This document shows positions 52,344 to 61,230 of a stretch of 64,000 nucleotides of DNA, in pieces. This DNA is from Paenibacillus sp. PvR098. GTDB lineage: Bacteria; Bacillota; Bacilli; Paenibacillales; NBRC-103111. Each line of letters begins with the position of its first letter. Within the stretch, counting starts at the first letter, position 1. The translations under genes were made by a program, and so were the position numbers. The stretch covers positions 3,260,001 through 3,324,000 of the forward strand of contig NZ_JAFIBU010000001.1 in the NCBI RefSeq assembly GCF_017833255.1, written 5' to 3'. The notes beneath the pieces were generated by a model that saw only the letters and a list, made by a program, of their open reading frames with translations, searched no databases and was not told the DNA's origin.

Positions 52344-52595
52344 ATGGACTATTTAAATCAAATGAATGCTTCAATGGGCATGAAGGGCTTGCTGAATATT
52401 GCACTGGTACTGGTATTCATTGGCGTTTCCTGGTGGTCGTTACAGGAACTGAAGCTGGAGAGTATCCTTAAACGGCCGAAAAGTACGCAGGCTAAGCTGC
52501 TGCAAATCCTGCTCTCCATCGCTCTCGGATATCAGACAGCCCGTTTCGTCATCGACTACCTGGAGTGGTCAACATGGTTTTCGGGGATGTTCTAA
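52344..52595 (+). CDS. DUF1146 (YwzB-like) membrane protein
   Basis: An 83-residue protein with two membrane helices split by a basic linker (ILKRPKSTQAK). The layout and position before murA match YwzB of Bacillus, of unknown function. ATG 52344 is preceded by gaggag about 11 nt upstream. The 144 nt between the protease gene and this one hold nothing clear. Confidence 0.8.
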   Translation: MDYLNQMNASMGMKGLLNIALVLVFIGVSWWSLQELKLESILKRPKSTQAKLLQILLSIALGYQTARFVIDYLEWSTWFSGMF

Positions 52596-52735
52596 TCATC
52601 ACATTTTCGAATAACCGAGGAGATTTTTGTCAACAATGGTTATTACAACCGCTATAAATTCGAAATTTGCCACGAATACTATTTTATTGGTGGAACCAAC
52701 GACAATAAACAAAGAGAAATACGCGGAGGGGGATC

Positions 52736-54064
52736 ATGATGAACAAAATTATCGTCCGCGGCGGCAAGAAGCTATCTGGCAGAGTCAAGTTGCACGGCGC
52801 CAAGAATGCTGTTCTGCCGATTATCGCAGCCTCTATATTAGGATCTGAAGGAGAAAGCGTGATTCTCGAAGCGCCTCCCTTGGACGACGTCCTTGTCATC
52901 AACAAAGTCCTTGAAAGCTTAGGTATTGAAGTCGAGTATTCAAATGAAACGATTCGCGTCAATGCAGGCCTTATTAACACATGTGAAGCATCCTACGAGC
53001 TGGTACGCAAAATGAGGGCTTCTTTCCTCATCATGGGACCTTTATTGACCCGAATGGGTCAGGCTCGAATATCGCTTCCCGGGGGCTGCGCGATTGGAAC
53101 CAGGCCGATTGATCAGCATCTGAAGGGCTTTGAAGCTATGGGAGCCGAAATCGAGCTGGGTCAAGGCTTTATTGAAGCTCGAGTGAGCGGCAGGCTCAAG
53201 GGTGCGAAGGTGTATTTGGATGTAGCAAGCGTAGGTGCCACGGAAAATATCATGATGGCGGCAACGCTTGCCAGCGGCACGACTTTGATTGAAAATGCCG
53301 CCAAGGAACCGGAAATTGTGGACTTGGCCAACTATTTGAACGCCATGGGCGCGAAGATTCGTGGCGCTGGGACAGGCGTCATTCGCATCGATGGGGTGGA
53401 TCAGCTGAAAGGCGCCGTGCATACCGTCATTCCAGACCGGATTGAAGCGGGTACATATATGATTGCCGCAGCGATAACGAAGAGTGACCTGTATATTGAA
53501 GGAGCGATCGGAGACCATCTGCGGCCTGTCATTTCAAAAATGCAGGAGATGGGCGTGCAAATTACGGAGGACGAGAACGGCATTCGGGTGTACACAGACC
53601 GACCGCTCCGTGCGGTAGACGTTAAGACATTGCCATACCCTGGTTTTCCCACCGACATGCAGTCTCAGATGATGGCACTGCTGCTAACGGCTGACGGCAC
53701 TAGCTTGGTGACCGAAACGGTGTTTGAGAACCGATTTATGCATGTAGAACAAATGGCGCGAATGAATGCGCAGATTAAGGTAGAAGGACGCACGGCTGTC
53801 ATCAGCGGCGGGATCGGGCTTCAAGGTGCGAAGGTATGCGCAACGGATCTCCGCGCAGGAGCCGCGTTAATCTTGACTGCTTTAGCGGCGGAGGGAGATA
53901 CGGAAATTACCGGCCTTCACCATATTGATCGGGGTTATGTCCATATCACCGAGAAGCTGAGCCGTCTCGGGGCGGATATCAAGCGGCTTCCGATCGAGAT
54001 CGTGGAAACGGAAGCCCTGGAGGAATCGATGCCTCTTTTCGCCGTACAACCAAGCATGGCCTAA
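52736..54064 (+). CDS. murA: UDP-N-acetylglucosamine 1-carboxyvinyltransferase
   Basis: Adds enolpyruvate to UDP-GlcNAc, the first committed step of peptidoglycan synthesis. 442 residues. The catalytic Cys lies in [11 protein letters not shown] (about residue 118), so the enzyme should be fosfomycin-sensitive. [10 protein letters not shown] and the C-terminal [14 protein letters not shown] are conserved. ggaggggg precedes a double ATG. It sits beside spoIID as in Bacillus. Confidence 0.96.
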   Translation: MMNKIIVRGGKKLSGRVKLHGAKNAVLPIIAASILGSEGESVILEAPPLDDVLVINKVLESLGIEVEYSNETIRVNAGLINTCEASYELVRKMRASFLIMGPLLTRMGQARISLPGGCAIGTRPIDQHLKGFEAMGAEIELGQGFIEARVSGRLKGAKVYLDVASVGATENIMMAATLASGTTLIENAAKEPEIVDLANYLNAMGAKIRGAGTGVIRIDGVDQLKGAVHTVIPDRIEAGTYMIAAAITKSDLYIEGAIGDHLRPVISKMQEMGVQITEDENGIRVYTDRPLRAVDVKTLPYPGFPTDMQSQMMALLLTADGTSLVTETVFENRFMHVEQMARMNAQIKVEGRTAVISGGIGLQGAKVCATDLRAGAALILTALAAEGDTEITGLHHIDRGYVHITEKLSRLGADIKRLPIEIVETEALEESMPLFAVQPSMA

Positions 54065-54072
54065 TGAATATA

Positions 54073-54120
54073 AGAGAACCGACTCTTCCAGAGATGAAGA
54101 GAGTCGGTTCTCTTTCTTTT
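54073..54120 (+). terminator. murA terminator
   Basis: A perfect 13-pair stem, agagaaccgactc/gagtcggttctct (54073-54085, 54101-54113), then ttctttt. Confidence 0.92.
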
Positions 54121-54121
54121 G

Positions 54122-54150
54122 TTCTATTCTATCTTTTGAACTCATAAGAT
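54122..54150 (+). promoter_or_regulatory. sigma-E-like promoter of spoIID
   Basis: ttctatt (54122-54128), a 14-nt spacer, then cataagat (54143-54150). It has six of eight matches to the mother-cell -10 CATACAAT. spoIID is a classic sigma-E gene. Confidence 0.5.
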
Positions 54151-54217
54151 AATGTTACCTGCAGCGGCAGCTAGCGAGATTCTGAAGACGAGGACAGAAA
54201 GATGGAGGAACGGCAAG

Positions 54218-55276
54218 ATGAAGTACAAGCTCAATCGGACTCAGAAATCATGGATTCGCTGGCTCGCCATATGGCTGGCCAGCTTCACAGCGGTCGTTGT
54301 GCTCATACCGCTACTGCTCGTTCGAACATTGCCAGGCAGCGATCCCGTGCCGGATACCATAGCCGATAATGAGGGCTTCGACGTCTCCCGTCAGGGGGAA
54401 TCTCCCTGGATTCCCGTTTACTTAGTGAAGGAGAAGAGAACGGAGCTTGTGAGCCTGGAGCAATATGTACGGGGCGTAGTTGCCGCCGAAATGCCCTTGG
54501 AATTCGAAATCGAAGCCCTCAAAGCTCAGGCCATGGCCGCCCGCACCTATATCCTGCGGCGGCTTCTGGACGGTGACCAGAGCAACGTCCCGGTCCCGGA
54601 GGCTGTGGTCACGGATACCATTGCACACCAGGCTTATGTGACGGATCAAGAGCTAAAGCAGCGGTGGAGTGGGGATGTGTATATCTCTCATATGGAAAAG
54701 CTGAATCGCGCGGTGAACGAAACGAAGGATATGATTTTAACGTATCAAGGACAACCGATAGAAGCGAGCTTTTTCTCTACCAGCAACGGCTATACAGAAA
54801 ATTCAGAAGACTATTGGAATACAGCTATTCCTTATTTGCGAAGCGTAGCCAGTCCGTGGGATGCCCAGCTGTCTCCCAAGTATAAAGAAACGGTCACCTT
54901 GACAGGACGAGAACTGCAGCAAAAGTTGGGACTTGCCAAGGCGATCCCTGCTTCGTCCAGTGGACGGGACTCTATGAGGGTCATCGAACGCAGCGCTGGA
55001 AACCGTATTAAGAAGCTTTCTATCCATGGGAAGCTGTTTACAGGCCGGGAGGTTAGAGAGAAGCTTGGACTGAATTCAAGCCAATTTCAATGGATCTATA
55101 AGAACGGCAAATGGGAGTTTACCACTTTCGGTTACGGTCACGGTGTCGGGATGAGCCAGTGGGGAGCCAACGGTATGGCCAAGGAAGCACGGAAAGCGGA
55201 AGAAATTGTGAAGTATTATTATACAGGCATAGAGCTTGGGAAAGCATCGAATCTATTGAAAGACAAAACTTTCTAA
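54218..55276 (+). CDS. spoIID: stage II sporulation protein D
   Basis: A lytic transglycosylase that drives engulfment from the mother-cell side with SpoIIM and SpoIIP. 352 residues. One N-terminal membrane anchor (about 15-35), then the SpoIID domain. The catalytic Glu is in VVAAEMPLEFE, and SFFSTSNGYTENSEDYWN and the C-terminal GYGHGVGMSQWGANGMA are conserved. ggagg fixes ATG 54218. Confidence 0.95.
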   Translation: MKYKLNRTQKSWIRWLAIWLASFTAVVVLIPLLLVRTLPGSDPVPDTIADNEGFDVSRQGESPWIPVYLVKEKRTELVSLEQYVRGVVAAEMPLEFEIEALKAQAMAARTYILRRLLDGDQSNVPVPEAVVTDTIAHQAYVTDQELKQRWSGDVYISHMEKLNRAVNETKDMILTYQGQPIEASFFSTSNGYTENSEDYWNTAIPYLRSVASPWDAQLSPKYKETVTLTGRELQQKLGLAKAIPASSSGRDSMRVIERSAGNRIKKLSIHGKLFTGREVREKLGLNSSQFQWIYKNGKWEFTTFGYGHGVGMSQWGANGMAKEARKAEEIVKYYYTGIELGKASNLLKDKTF

Positions 55277-55342
55277 AAAATAGGTTTTCCTGCGTATAAA
55301 TCTCGTGAACCTGGTAAGAATGGTTAGCGAGGTGATATACAT

Positions 55343-56074
55343 ATGAGTGAACAAAAAAGAGATTTGCCAAAACAAGAAGAGGCTCCTAAATCTATCGAAG
55401 GAGCGAAAAACAGCTCAACTTCATCCTGGAAAAGATTGCTCGCCAAAAAGTGGGTATTTCCGGCAATGTACATGGCAGCAGCGGCAATCATTTTAACGGT
55501 AATGTGGGTGTACCAGGGAGCAGGGACCATGACGTCTGACAAAGTCAGCGTCGATGCCTCTCAGACCGGTACCGTCACGGACAGCGTTACAGGTGAGGAC
55601 GCCGTAGCCACCAATGCCAACCAGGAAACGATGCAATGGCCGTTTAAAGACAAGAACGAGCTGGACGTCGTCCTCCCGTTCTTTGACAACAAGGCTACGA
55701 ACGAAGTTAGACAAGCGGCCATGGTAGAGTACGGCGATACGTTCACGCCGCACATTGGAATGGACTTCGCAAGACCGGACAACCAAACGTTTGATGTCAT
55801 GGCTGTGATGAGCGGCAAGGTTACCGCTTTGCAGAAGGATCCGATTGTAGGCCACCTGGTTGAGATTACGCATAGCACCGGTCTTGTTTCGGTCTATCAA
55901 AGCTTGGCTGAAGTGAATGTAGCCAAAGACGCCGAGGTGAAGAAGGGCGATGTAATCGCTAAAGCGGGACGCAACGAACTTGAGAAAGAGCAGGGCGTGC
56001 ACCTTCATTTCGAACTGCGTCAAGGCCAAGGCGGTCCAGCGGTTAATCCGGAGAGCTATATTCCGGAACAGTAA
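55343..56074 (+). CDS. spoIIQ: SpoIIQ-type M23 (LytM) peptidase
   Basis: Forespore membrane protein that forms the channel with SpoIIIAH during engulfment. 243 residues: a cytoplasmic N-tail, a membrane helix (about 38-58), a linker, and a LytM domain. The zinc ligands appear intact, with H137-x3-D141 in HIGMD and H220-x-H222 in HLHFE. Bacillus SpoIIQ lacks part of this site, so this one may be an active peptidase. gcgaggtgat precedes the ATG. The position between spoIID and spoIIID supports the name over a generic M23 enzyme. Confidence 0.88.
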   Translation: MSEQKRDLPKQEEAPKSIEGAKNSSTSSWKRLLAKKWVFPAMYMAAAAIILTVMWVYQGAGTMTSDKVSVDASQTGTVTDSVTGEDAVATNANQETMQWPFKDKNELDVVLPFFDNKATNEVRQAAMVEYGDTFTPHIGMDFARPDNQTFDVMAVMSGKVTALQKDPIVGHLVEITHSTGLVSVYQSLAEVNVAKDAEVKKGDVIAKAGRNELEKEQGVHLHFELRQGQGGPAVNPESYIPEQ

Positions 56075-56094
56075 GAGTTCGCGCACGCGCGTTA

Positions 56095-56128
56095 GGCAGG
56101 AGGGAAATCCATCTCTCCTGTCTTTTTT
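56095..56128 (+). terminator. spoIIQ terminator
   Basis: ggcaggag (56095-56102) pairs with ctcctgtc (56115-56122), with one G-T pair, then tttttt. Confidence 0.75.
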
Positions 56129-56218
56129 GCGATTCCCTAGTGTTTGTCCGTTTGAAAAAAAGAGCTTGTCCTTGAAAATAAATGTGCCATGCGGGCTTGT
56201 CAGGCTTGTGAAACAAAG

Positions 56219-56245
56219 AATATAAGTGCACACCCCTCATATAAT
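56219..56245 (+). promoter_or_regulatory. sigma-E-like promoter of spoIIID
   Basis: aatata (56219-56224), a 13-nt spacer, then catataat (56238-56245). It has seven of eight matches to CATACAAT. It lies 35 nt before the spoIIID start. Confidence 0.65.
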
Positions 56246-56279
56246 GTACCAAACTAACTCGAGTAGGGAGGCGAGGGGA

Positions 56280-56567
56280 GTGCACGATTACATCAAAGAG
56301 CGAACCATTAAGATCGGCCGCTGCCTGGTGGAAACCAAGCATACGGTTCGCACCATTGCAAAAGAGTTTGGCGTTTCCAAGAGTACGGTGCACAAGGACT
56401 TAACGGAGCGCTTGCCGGAAATCAATCCGGAGCTGGCCAATCAGGTGAAGCATATATTGGAATACCACAAATCAATTCGTCACCTGCGTGGTGGAGAAGC
56501 GACCAAGATTAAGTACCGCAAAACCCGCAGCCCGAAGGCGCAAGAGAAGCTGGTCACCGTAAAATGA
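56280..56567 (+). CDS. spoIIID: sporulation transcription factor SpoIIID
   Basis: A small DNA-binding protein that switches mother-cell genes from sigma-E to sigma-K. 95 residues, very close to Bacillus SpoIIID: HDYIKERTIKIG start, helix-turn-helix TVRTIAKEFGVSKSTVHKDL and the basic SIRHLRGGEATKIKYRK tail. GTG 56280 follows agggagg and gives the family start. Confidence 0.97.
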   Translation: MHDYIKERTIKIGRCLVETKHTVRTIAKEFGVSKSTVHKDLTERLPEINPELANQVKHILEYHKSIRHLRGGEATKIKYRKTRSPKAQEKLVTVK

Positions 56568-56639
56568 TGTGATGTACCCGACTGCTGCCAGAAATTCATC
56601 ACAGCCAAGGCAATAGGGGTATGCAGACGCTTTCCCGGC

Positions 56640-56715
56640 CGTACCGTGAGCGGCACGAAACAGCGGATGGCGGCCAGCTTCGTCCCATCCGGTGCCCTTG
56701 TCTACTGACGGTACG
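56640..56715. other. nested foldable element between spoIIID and mbl
   Basis: The 310-nt gap has no convincing coding frame but folds well. Outer arms cgtaccgt (56640-56647) and acggtacg (56708-56715) enclose ggcac/gtgcc (56652-56656, 56692-56696) and cggatgg/ccatccg (56664-56670, 56685-56691), the last two stacked on the right side. I cannot match it to a known riboswitch. It could be an RNA leader of mbl, an sRNA or a decayed gene. Confidence 0.4.
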
Positions 56716-56877
56716 ATCCCGCTCCCGAACCAGCGAGAAGTAATGCGGTATTTGTCGAAAAATCAAGGCACAAAAAGAGGAATTTTGAAATTCATGGCGA
56801 ACTTACCTAAGTAACGTATATTATAGGAGTGCCGCTTCTTATATGAGATGGACGGTTGGCTAGGGAGGATTATTTGG

Positions 56878-57876
56878 ATGTTAAGCAAGGATATCGGCAT
56901 AGATCTCGGGACTGCGAACGTCCTGATTCATGTGAAAGGGCGGGGCGTAGTCCTGGATGAGCCGTCCGTCGTTGCTATCGAAAGTGAGTCGAAACGGGTA
57001 CTGGCTGTCGGTGAAGAAGCCCGCCGAATGGTGGGGAGGACTCCCGGCAATATCATTGCCATTCGCCCGCTTAGGGACGGCGTGATCGCCGACTTTGATG
57101 TTACGGAAATGATGTTGAAATATTTTATCACTAAAGTTGGGGGCAGGAAGTGGTACAGTCATCCTCGCATCCTGATCTGCGCTCCGACCAACATTACGTC
57201 CGTGGAGCAAAAGGCTATCCGGGAAGCTGCGGAACGAAGCGGAGCACGTGAAGTGTTTTTGGAAGAAGAGCCTAAAGCTGCAGCTATTGGAGCCGGTATG
57301 GATATTTTCCAGCCGAGCGGAAACATGGTGGTGGATATCGGCGGAGGGACGACGGATGTAGCCGTTTTGTCAATGGGTGACGTCGTCACCTCCTCTTCAA
57401 TTAAAATTGCAGGGGACAAGTTCGACTCCTCCATCATGAAGTATATCAAGAGCAAATATAAGCTTTTAATCGGCGAACGGACAAGTGAGGACATCAAGAC
57501 TCGCATTGGAACGGTACATCCCGACGGAATGCGGGAGACCATGGATATCCGCGGCAGAGATATGGTGAGCGGATTGCCGCAGACGATCACGATCAACTCG
57601 CAAGAAATTCAAGAAGCGCTTTGGGAGCCGGTGTCTTCCATTGTTGCGGCGGCCAAGAGCGTGTTGGAACGGACGCCTCCGGAACTCTCGGCGGATATCA
57701 TTGACCGCGGGGTCATTTTAACGGGCGGCGGTGCAATGCTGCACGGAATCGATCAATTGCTGGCGGACGAGCTCAAGGTGCCGGTCTTGATTGCTGAAGA
57801 TCCTATGCATTGTGTGGTCAAAGGCACCGGCATTATGCTGGACAACCTGGATAAAGTGTCGAAACGCAAGTTTTAA
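56878..57876 (+). CDS. mbl: MreB-like actin Mbl
   Basis: A bacterial actin that guides side-wall peptidoglycan synthesis. 332 residues. Phosphate loop DIGIDLGTANVLIHVKGRG, second loop VVDIGGGTTDVAV and the adenosine motif ILTGGGAMLHG. Mbl rather than MreB is indicated by the position after spoIIID and before flhO and by close similarity to Bacillus Mbl. agggagga precedes ATG 56878. Confidence 0.95.
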   Translation: MLSKDIGIDLGTANVLIHVKGRGVVLDEPSVVAIESESKRVLAVGEEARRMVGRTPGNIIAIRPLRDGVIADFDVTEMMLKYFITKVGGRKWYSHPRILICAPTNITSVEQKAIREAAERSGAREVFLEEEPKAAAIGAGMDIFQPSGNMVVDIGGGTTDVAVLSMGDVVTSSSIKIAGDKFDSSIMKYIKSKYKLLIGERTSEDIKTRIGTVHPDGMRETMDIRGRDMVSGLPQTITINSQEIQEALWEPVSSIVAAAKSVLERTPPELSADIIDRGVILTGGGAMLHGIDQLLADELKVPVLIAEDPMHCVVKGTGIMLDNLDKVSKRKF

Positions 57877-57907
57877 TGGTTTATAAAGTATAGGAGGCAA
57901 GGGATCC

Positions 57908-58807
57908 ATGTTAAGAGGCTTGTACACCGCCGCATCCGGCATGATTGCTCAGCAGCGCAAACACGATATTGTTACCAATAACATTGCCAATATCAATACG
58001 CCGGGCTTTAAGGGGGGCAACGGAATCAACCGTTCGTTTCCTGAAATACTGATCTCACGGGTGCGAAACGGGAAGGACGAGCCCGGTTCGGTTTCCGTAG
58101 GACGACTGAATACCGGCGTTCTGGCAGAGGAGAATGTCTCTCTGCACGCACAAGGCGACCTTCAAGAAACGAACAATCCCTTTGACTTTGCTTTAGTATC
58201 GAATATCCAGGTGCCTGGCGCCGTCTTTGACAGCTCTGGGAAATATGTGGACGAGAACGGTCAGCGTGTGATTCAGCCCCAGGCGTTTTTTACTATATTA
58301 AATACTGCGGGCGAGGAACGCTATTCATTGAACGGCAAGTTTTCTCTGGATGTGACCGGCCAAATGATCGATTCTGAGGGACATCAAGTGCTGGGGCGGG
58401 ATGGACAACCTATCGTCCTTGTAGAACCAGGAACAGGTACTCCGATTACAAATTTCCGCATTATGCGCTCTGGACAGTTCACGAATGCGGACGGGCAGCC
58501 GCTGCTCGGTGCAAACGGACAGCCGATGAGTCTGATGATTACTCGAGTGGAAGACCCCAATCAGCTGATTCGTGAAGGGAATGGCCTGTACCGTTTAAAT
58601 CCCGAGGCGCAAGGAGCCTTTCGTCCGATTAATGCGGAAGATCAGGTGGAAGTGCGCCAAGGCTACATCGAGCGTTCCAACGTGGATACGGGTCAATCCA
58701 TGGTCGATATGATGGCCGCTTTGAGAGCATATGAAGCGAATCAGAAGATGATTCAATTTTACGATAGAAGCATGGAAAAGGCCGCTAACGAAGTCGGCCG
58801 AGTGTAG
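57908..58807 (+). CDS. flhO: flagellar hook-basal body (rod) protein FlhO
   Basis: A FlgF/FlgG-type rod protein. 299 residues. The N-terminal flagellar-rod motif LYTAASGMIAQQRKHD plus NIANINTPGFKGG and the C-terminal helix SMVDMMAALRAYEANQKMI that packs in the rod are present. In Bacillus FlhO and FlhP form the distal rod. It lies 31 nt after mbl. Confidence 0.93.
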   Translation: MLRGLYTAASGMIAQQRKHDIVTNNIANINTPGFKGGNGINRSFPEILISRVRNGKDEPGSVSVGRLNTGVLAEENVSLHAQGDLQETNNPFDFALVSNIQVPGAVFDSSGKYVDENGQRVIQPQAFFTILNTAGEERYSLNGKFSLDVTGQMIDSEGHQVLGRDGQPIVLVEPGTGTPITNFRIMRSGQFTNADGQPLLGANGQPMSLMITRVEDPNQLIREGNGLYRLNPEAQGAFRPINAEDQVEVRQGYIERSNVDTGQSMVDMMAALRAYEANQKMIQFYDRSMEKAANEVGRV

Positions 58808-58817
58808 GAGGTAACAC

Positions 58818-59693
58818 ATGAACAACTCCATGATTAAATCGTCGGTATCAATGCATGCGCTGCAGCAGAAGCTGGATTTGATCGCCAATAATATCGCCAA
58901 CGTTAACACAACCGGCTATAAACGGCGTGAAGCGTCCTTCCAGGATGTGCTCACCAGCGTACAGCAGCAGCCGACAGGCTTCCAGAGAGAAGGACGACTT
59001 ACCCCGCTTGGATACAATCAAGGATGGGGCGCGAAGCTTGTGGAGTCGCAGCTGAACTTGGCGCAGGGTTCTCTGAAGGCTACGGACAGTCCACTCGATA
59101 CGGCAATCGAAGGCAACGGCTTGTTCGAGATTTCCGCTATTGTCTTGGATGCAGAGAATAATCCGGTGCAGTCCACAAGATGGACTCGCACTGGTGCATT
59201 CGAGCTCTCTCCTTCAGCTGACCCGCTGGACCCGGACGGCATGTTCCTAATTACGAAGGACGGACATTATGTCGTTGGGGCCGATAATAATCCGATACGC
59301 ATACCGAACAATCATCGAATCCTTATCGGGACGGACGGCACCATCATGGCTTATAACGATGCCGAACCAGGGGCGGTACCCATCGAAGCAGGACAAATCA
59401 AAATGGTGCGGGTCGTTCGTCCTCAGTTGCTTCAGCAGTTGGGAGATAATCTTTACGGCATGCCGGCTAACGTAACGCCGGCTCAGCAAGAGGAGATACT
59501 GCAAATCGTTACCGCTGCGAATAATGCGGTTGACCCGATAACGGTCCGACAAGGCTTTCTGGAGCAATCCAACGTCAATTTATCTGATGAAATGACAGAG
59601 CTGATGACGGTACAGAGAGCGTATCAATTGAATTCGCGAGCAGTCAGTTCGTCCGATCAAATGTTGAACCTGGCTAACAGTTTGCGCGGCTAG
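58818..59693 (+). CDS. flhP: flagellar hook-basal body (rod) protein FlhP
   Basis: Paralogue of the preceding gene, 291 residues. N-terminal ALQQKLDLIANNIANVNTTG and C-terminal LSDEMTELMTVQRAYQLNSR mark the rod/hook family. Bacillus FlhP lets the hook pass through the wall. aggaggta precedes the ATG, ten nt after flhO. Confidence 0.93.
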   Translation: MNNSMIKSSVSMHALQQKLDLIANNIANVNTTGYKRREASFQDVLTSVQQQPTGFQREGRLTPLGYNQGWGAKLVESQLNLAQGSLKATDSPLDTAIEGNGLFEISAIVLDAENNPVQSTRWTRTGAFELSPSADPLDPDGMFLITKDGHYVVGADNNPIRIPNNHRILIGTDGTIMAYNDAEPGAVPIEAGQIKMVRVVRPQLLQQLGDNLYGMPANVTPAQQEEILQIVTAANNAVDPITVRQGFLEQSNVNLSDEMTELMTVQRAYQLNSRAVSSSDQMLNLANSLRG

Positions 59694-59721
59694 CGGCAAT
59701 ACGCAAAGTGAGGTTGGTAAG

Positions 59722-59940
59722 TTGAACACACCCCAAAAAGAGGCGCCGGCAGAATCGAAAAAGCGAAAAAAAATGATTCGTCGGATCATCAAGTGGACTT
59801 GGATCCCTCTTACATGCGCGGCAGCGCTTTTTATAGGGCTTACGATCGGATATGTATATATTGGTAAGCAGAGCTTCCGTGAAGTGCTGGATATAAGTAC
59901 GTGGCGCCACATGTTCGATTTAATATTTTTTGACTCCTAA
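59722..59940 (+). CDS. EpuA-like small membrane protein (often annotated RNA polymerase subunit beta)
   Basis: A 72-residue protein with a very basic N-terminus (ESKKRKKMIRRIIKW) and one membrane helix, then a short outside tail. This is the pattern of the PF11772/EpuA family, whose usual label as a polymerase subunit is misleading. The start is TTG 59722 after gtgaggttgg. A terminator follows. Confidence 0.7.
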   Translation: MNTPQKEAPAESKKRKKMIRRIIKWTWIPLTCAAALFIGLTIGYVYIGKQSFREVLDISTWRHMFDLIFFDS

Positions 59941-59970
59941 ACTCCCTAAGAGGGAGTTTTATTTTTTTTC
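59939..59970 (+). terminator. terminator after the flhO-flhP unit
   Basis: aaactccct (59939-59947) pairs with agggagttt (59951-59959), followed by tattttttttc. The stem overlaps the last bases of the preceding gene. Confidence 0.88.
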
Positions 59971-60066
59971 TCATAACGGTATAATGTATGGATGGGAATG
60001 GATATAGAGAGAAAACGTAGAGCGACCAGTGCTGCTGGCCTGACCAATCTGGAGGGGGAACACTAG

Positions 60067-60594
60067 TTGTTGTGGAACTTGCCCAATATACTAACGTTGT
60101 GCCGGTTTTTACTGATCCCGGTTTACTTGATTGTGTTTGGGGCTGGTAACATGAAGTTAGCCTTCTTTGTTCTTCTGCTTGCCGGGCTGACCGACGTGCT
60201 GGACGGCTATATCGCGCGCAAAAGCAAGCTTGTTACGCCGCTGGGCAGTATGCTCGACCCACTCGCAGACAAATCGATGATGATCGCCGTCATTTTGTCG
60301 CTGGTATTTTCCCAGATGATCTCATGGCAGGCTGCTGCGGCGATGTTTTTGAGAGATGCGGGGATGATCATAGGCTCGGTAGTCTTCCATTTTCGAGGTA
60401 AAAAGACGGTTCCTGCCAATGCTCTGGGCAAGCTGACCACGGTACTGTATTATGTGGCCATTCTGATGATCGTTTTTCAGCTCCCATACGCCCATGCGTA
60501 CTTATGGTTTGTTATTATCGTTTCTTTGATTACCTCCTTGATGTATATCATCCAGTTTTATTTACTGAACAAACGAAGTCTGAATGCCGATTGA
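60067..60594 (+). CDS. CDP-alcohol phosphatidyltransferase (PgsA-like)
   Basis: An integral membrane enzyme that moves a phosphatidyl group from a CDP-lipid to an alcohol, probably glycerol 3-phosphate. 175 residues, about six membrane helices. The family motif is complete in DVLDGYIARKSK plus GSMLDPLADK, including all the metal-binding Asp residues. It is probably not the main pgsA, given its position, so the acceptor is uncertain. It starts at TTG 60067 after ggaggggg. A tataat at 59980-59985 may be its -10. Confidence 0.85.
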   Translation: MLWNLPNILTLCRFLLIPVYLIVFGAGNMKLAFFVLLLAGLTDVLDGYIARKSKLVTPLGSMLDPLADKSMMIAVILSLVFSQMISWQAAAAMFLRDAGMIIGSVVFHFRGKKTVPANALGKLTTVLYYVAILMIVFQLPYAHAYLWFVIIVSLITSLMYIIQFYLLNKRSLNAD

Positions 60595-60605
60595 CTTGTT
60601 AAAAA

Positions 60606-60653
60606 GAGCTTATGTCAAGGCCTGCCGTTCGCGGCAATCCTGCACATAAGCTC
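60606..60653. repeat. nested inverted repeat with TTCG loop
   Basis: gagcttatgt (60606-60615) is inverted as acataagctc (60644-60653). Inside it tgccg-ttcg-cggca forms a second hairpin with a very stable tetraloop. The T-run (five T) is on the minus strand, where no gene ends. It could block antisense transcription or be a mobile remnant. Confidence 0.55.
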
Positions 60654-60748
60654 CCCTATATCAACCTTCATTACTGCAGATCATGAAGGGACATAGTTAT
60701 TTTGCGTTAAAAGATTCGAACTTATACCATGTGAAGGGAGCATCCGCT

Positions 60749-61180
60749 TTGTTAGATGCCGTACAAATTCAAGAGATCATTCCCCACCGATACCCGTTCT
60801 TGCTGGTAGACCGAATATTGGAAGTGGAGGCCGGCGTTAGAGCAACCGGTATCAAAAACGTAACGATGAACGAACCCTTTTTCCCGGGACACTTTCCAGG
60901 TTACCCCGTGATGCCGGGAGTGCTGATTGTGGAGGCATTGGCCCAGGTTGGCTCCGTAGCGATGCTGATGGTGGAAGCCAATCGCGGAAAGCTTGGTTTT
61001 TTTGCAGGGATTGATAACTTCCGGTTTCGCGGACAGGTGATACCTGGCGATACGTTGACCTTGGAAGTCGTCATTACCCGCTTGAAAGGAAGCATTGGTA
61101 AAGGACAGGCAACAGCCAAAGTCGGGGATAAAGTGGTGGCCGAAGGAGAATTGATGTTTGCTCTGAAGGATAGAGAATAG
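60749..61180 (+). CDS. fabZ: 3-hydroxyacyl-ACP dehydratase FabZ
   Basis: Dehydrates 3-hydroxyacyl-ACP in fatty acid elongation. 143 residues, hot-dog fold. Catalytic His in [14 protein letters not shown] and Glu in LIVEALAQ. The protein starts [22 protein letters not shown] as in Bacillus when TTG 60749 is used, with gggag 8 nt upstream. The longer ATG form at 60683 has no ribosome site. Confidence 0.95.
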   Translation: MLDAVQIQEIIPHRYPFLLVDRILEVEAGVRATGIKNVTMNEPFFPGHFPGYPVMPGVLIVEALAQVGSVAMLMVEANRGKLGFFAGIDNFRFRGQVIPGDTLTLEVVITRLKGSIGKGQATAKVGDKVVAEGELMFALKDRE

Positions 61181-61230
61181 TACCGATCATATTTCACACT
61201 AATACATAAACCCATGGTGGAGGAGACGGA

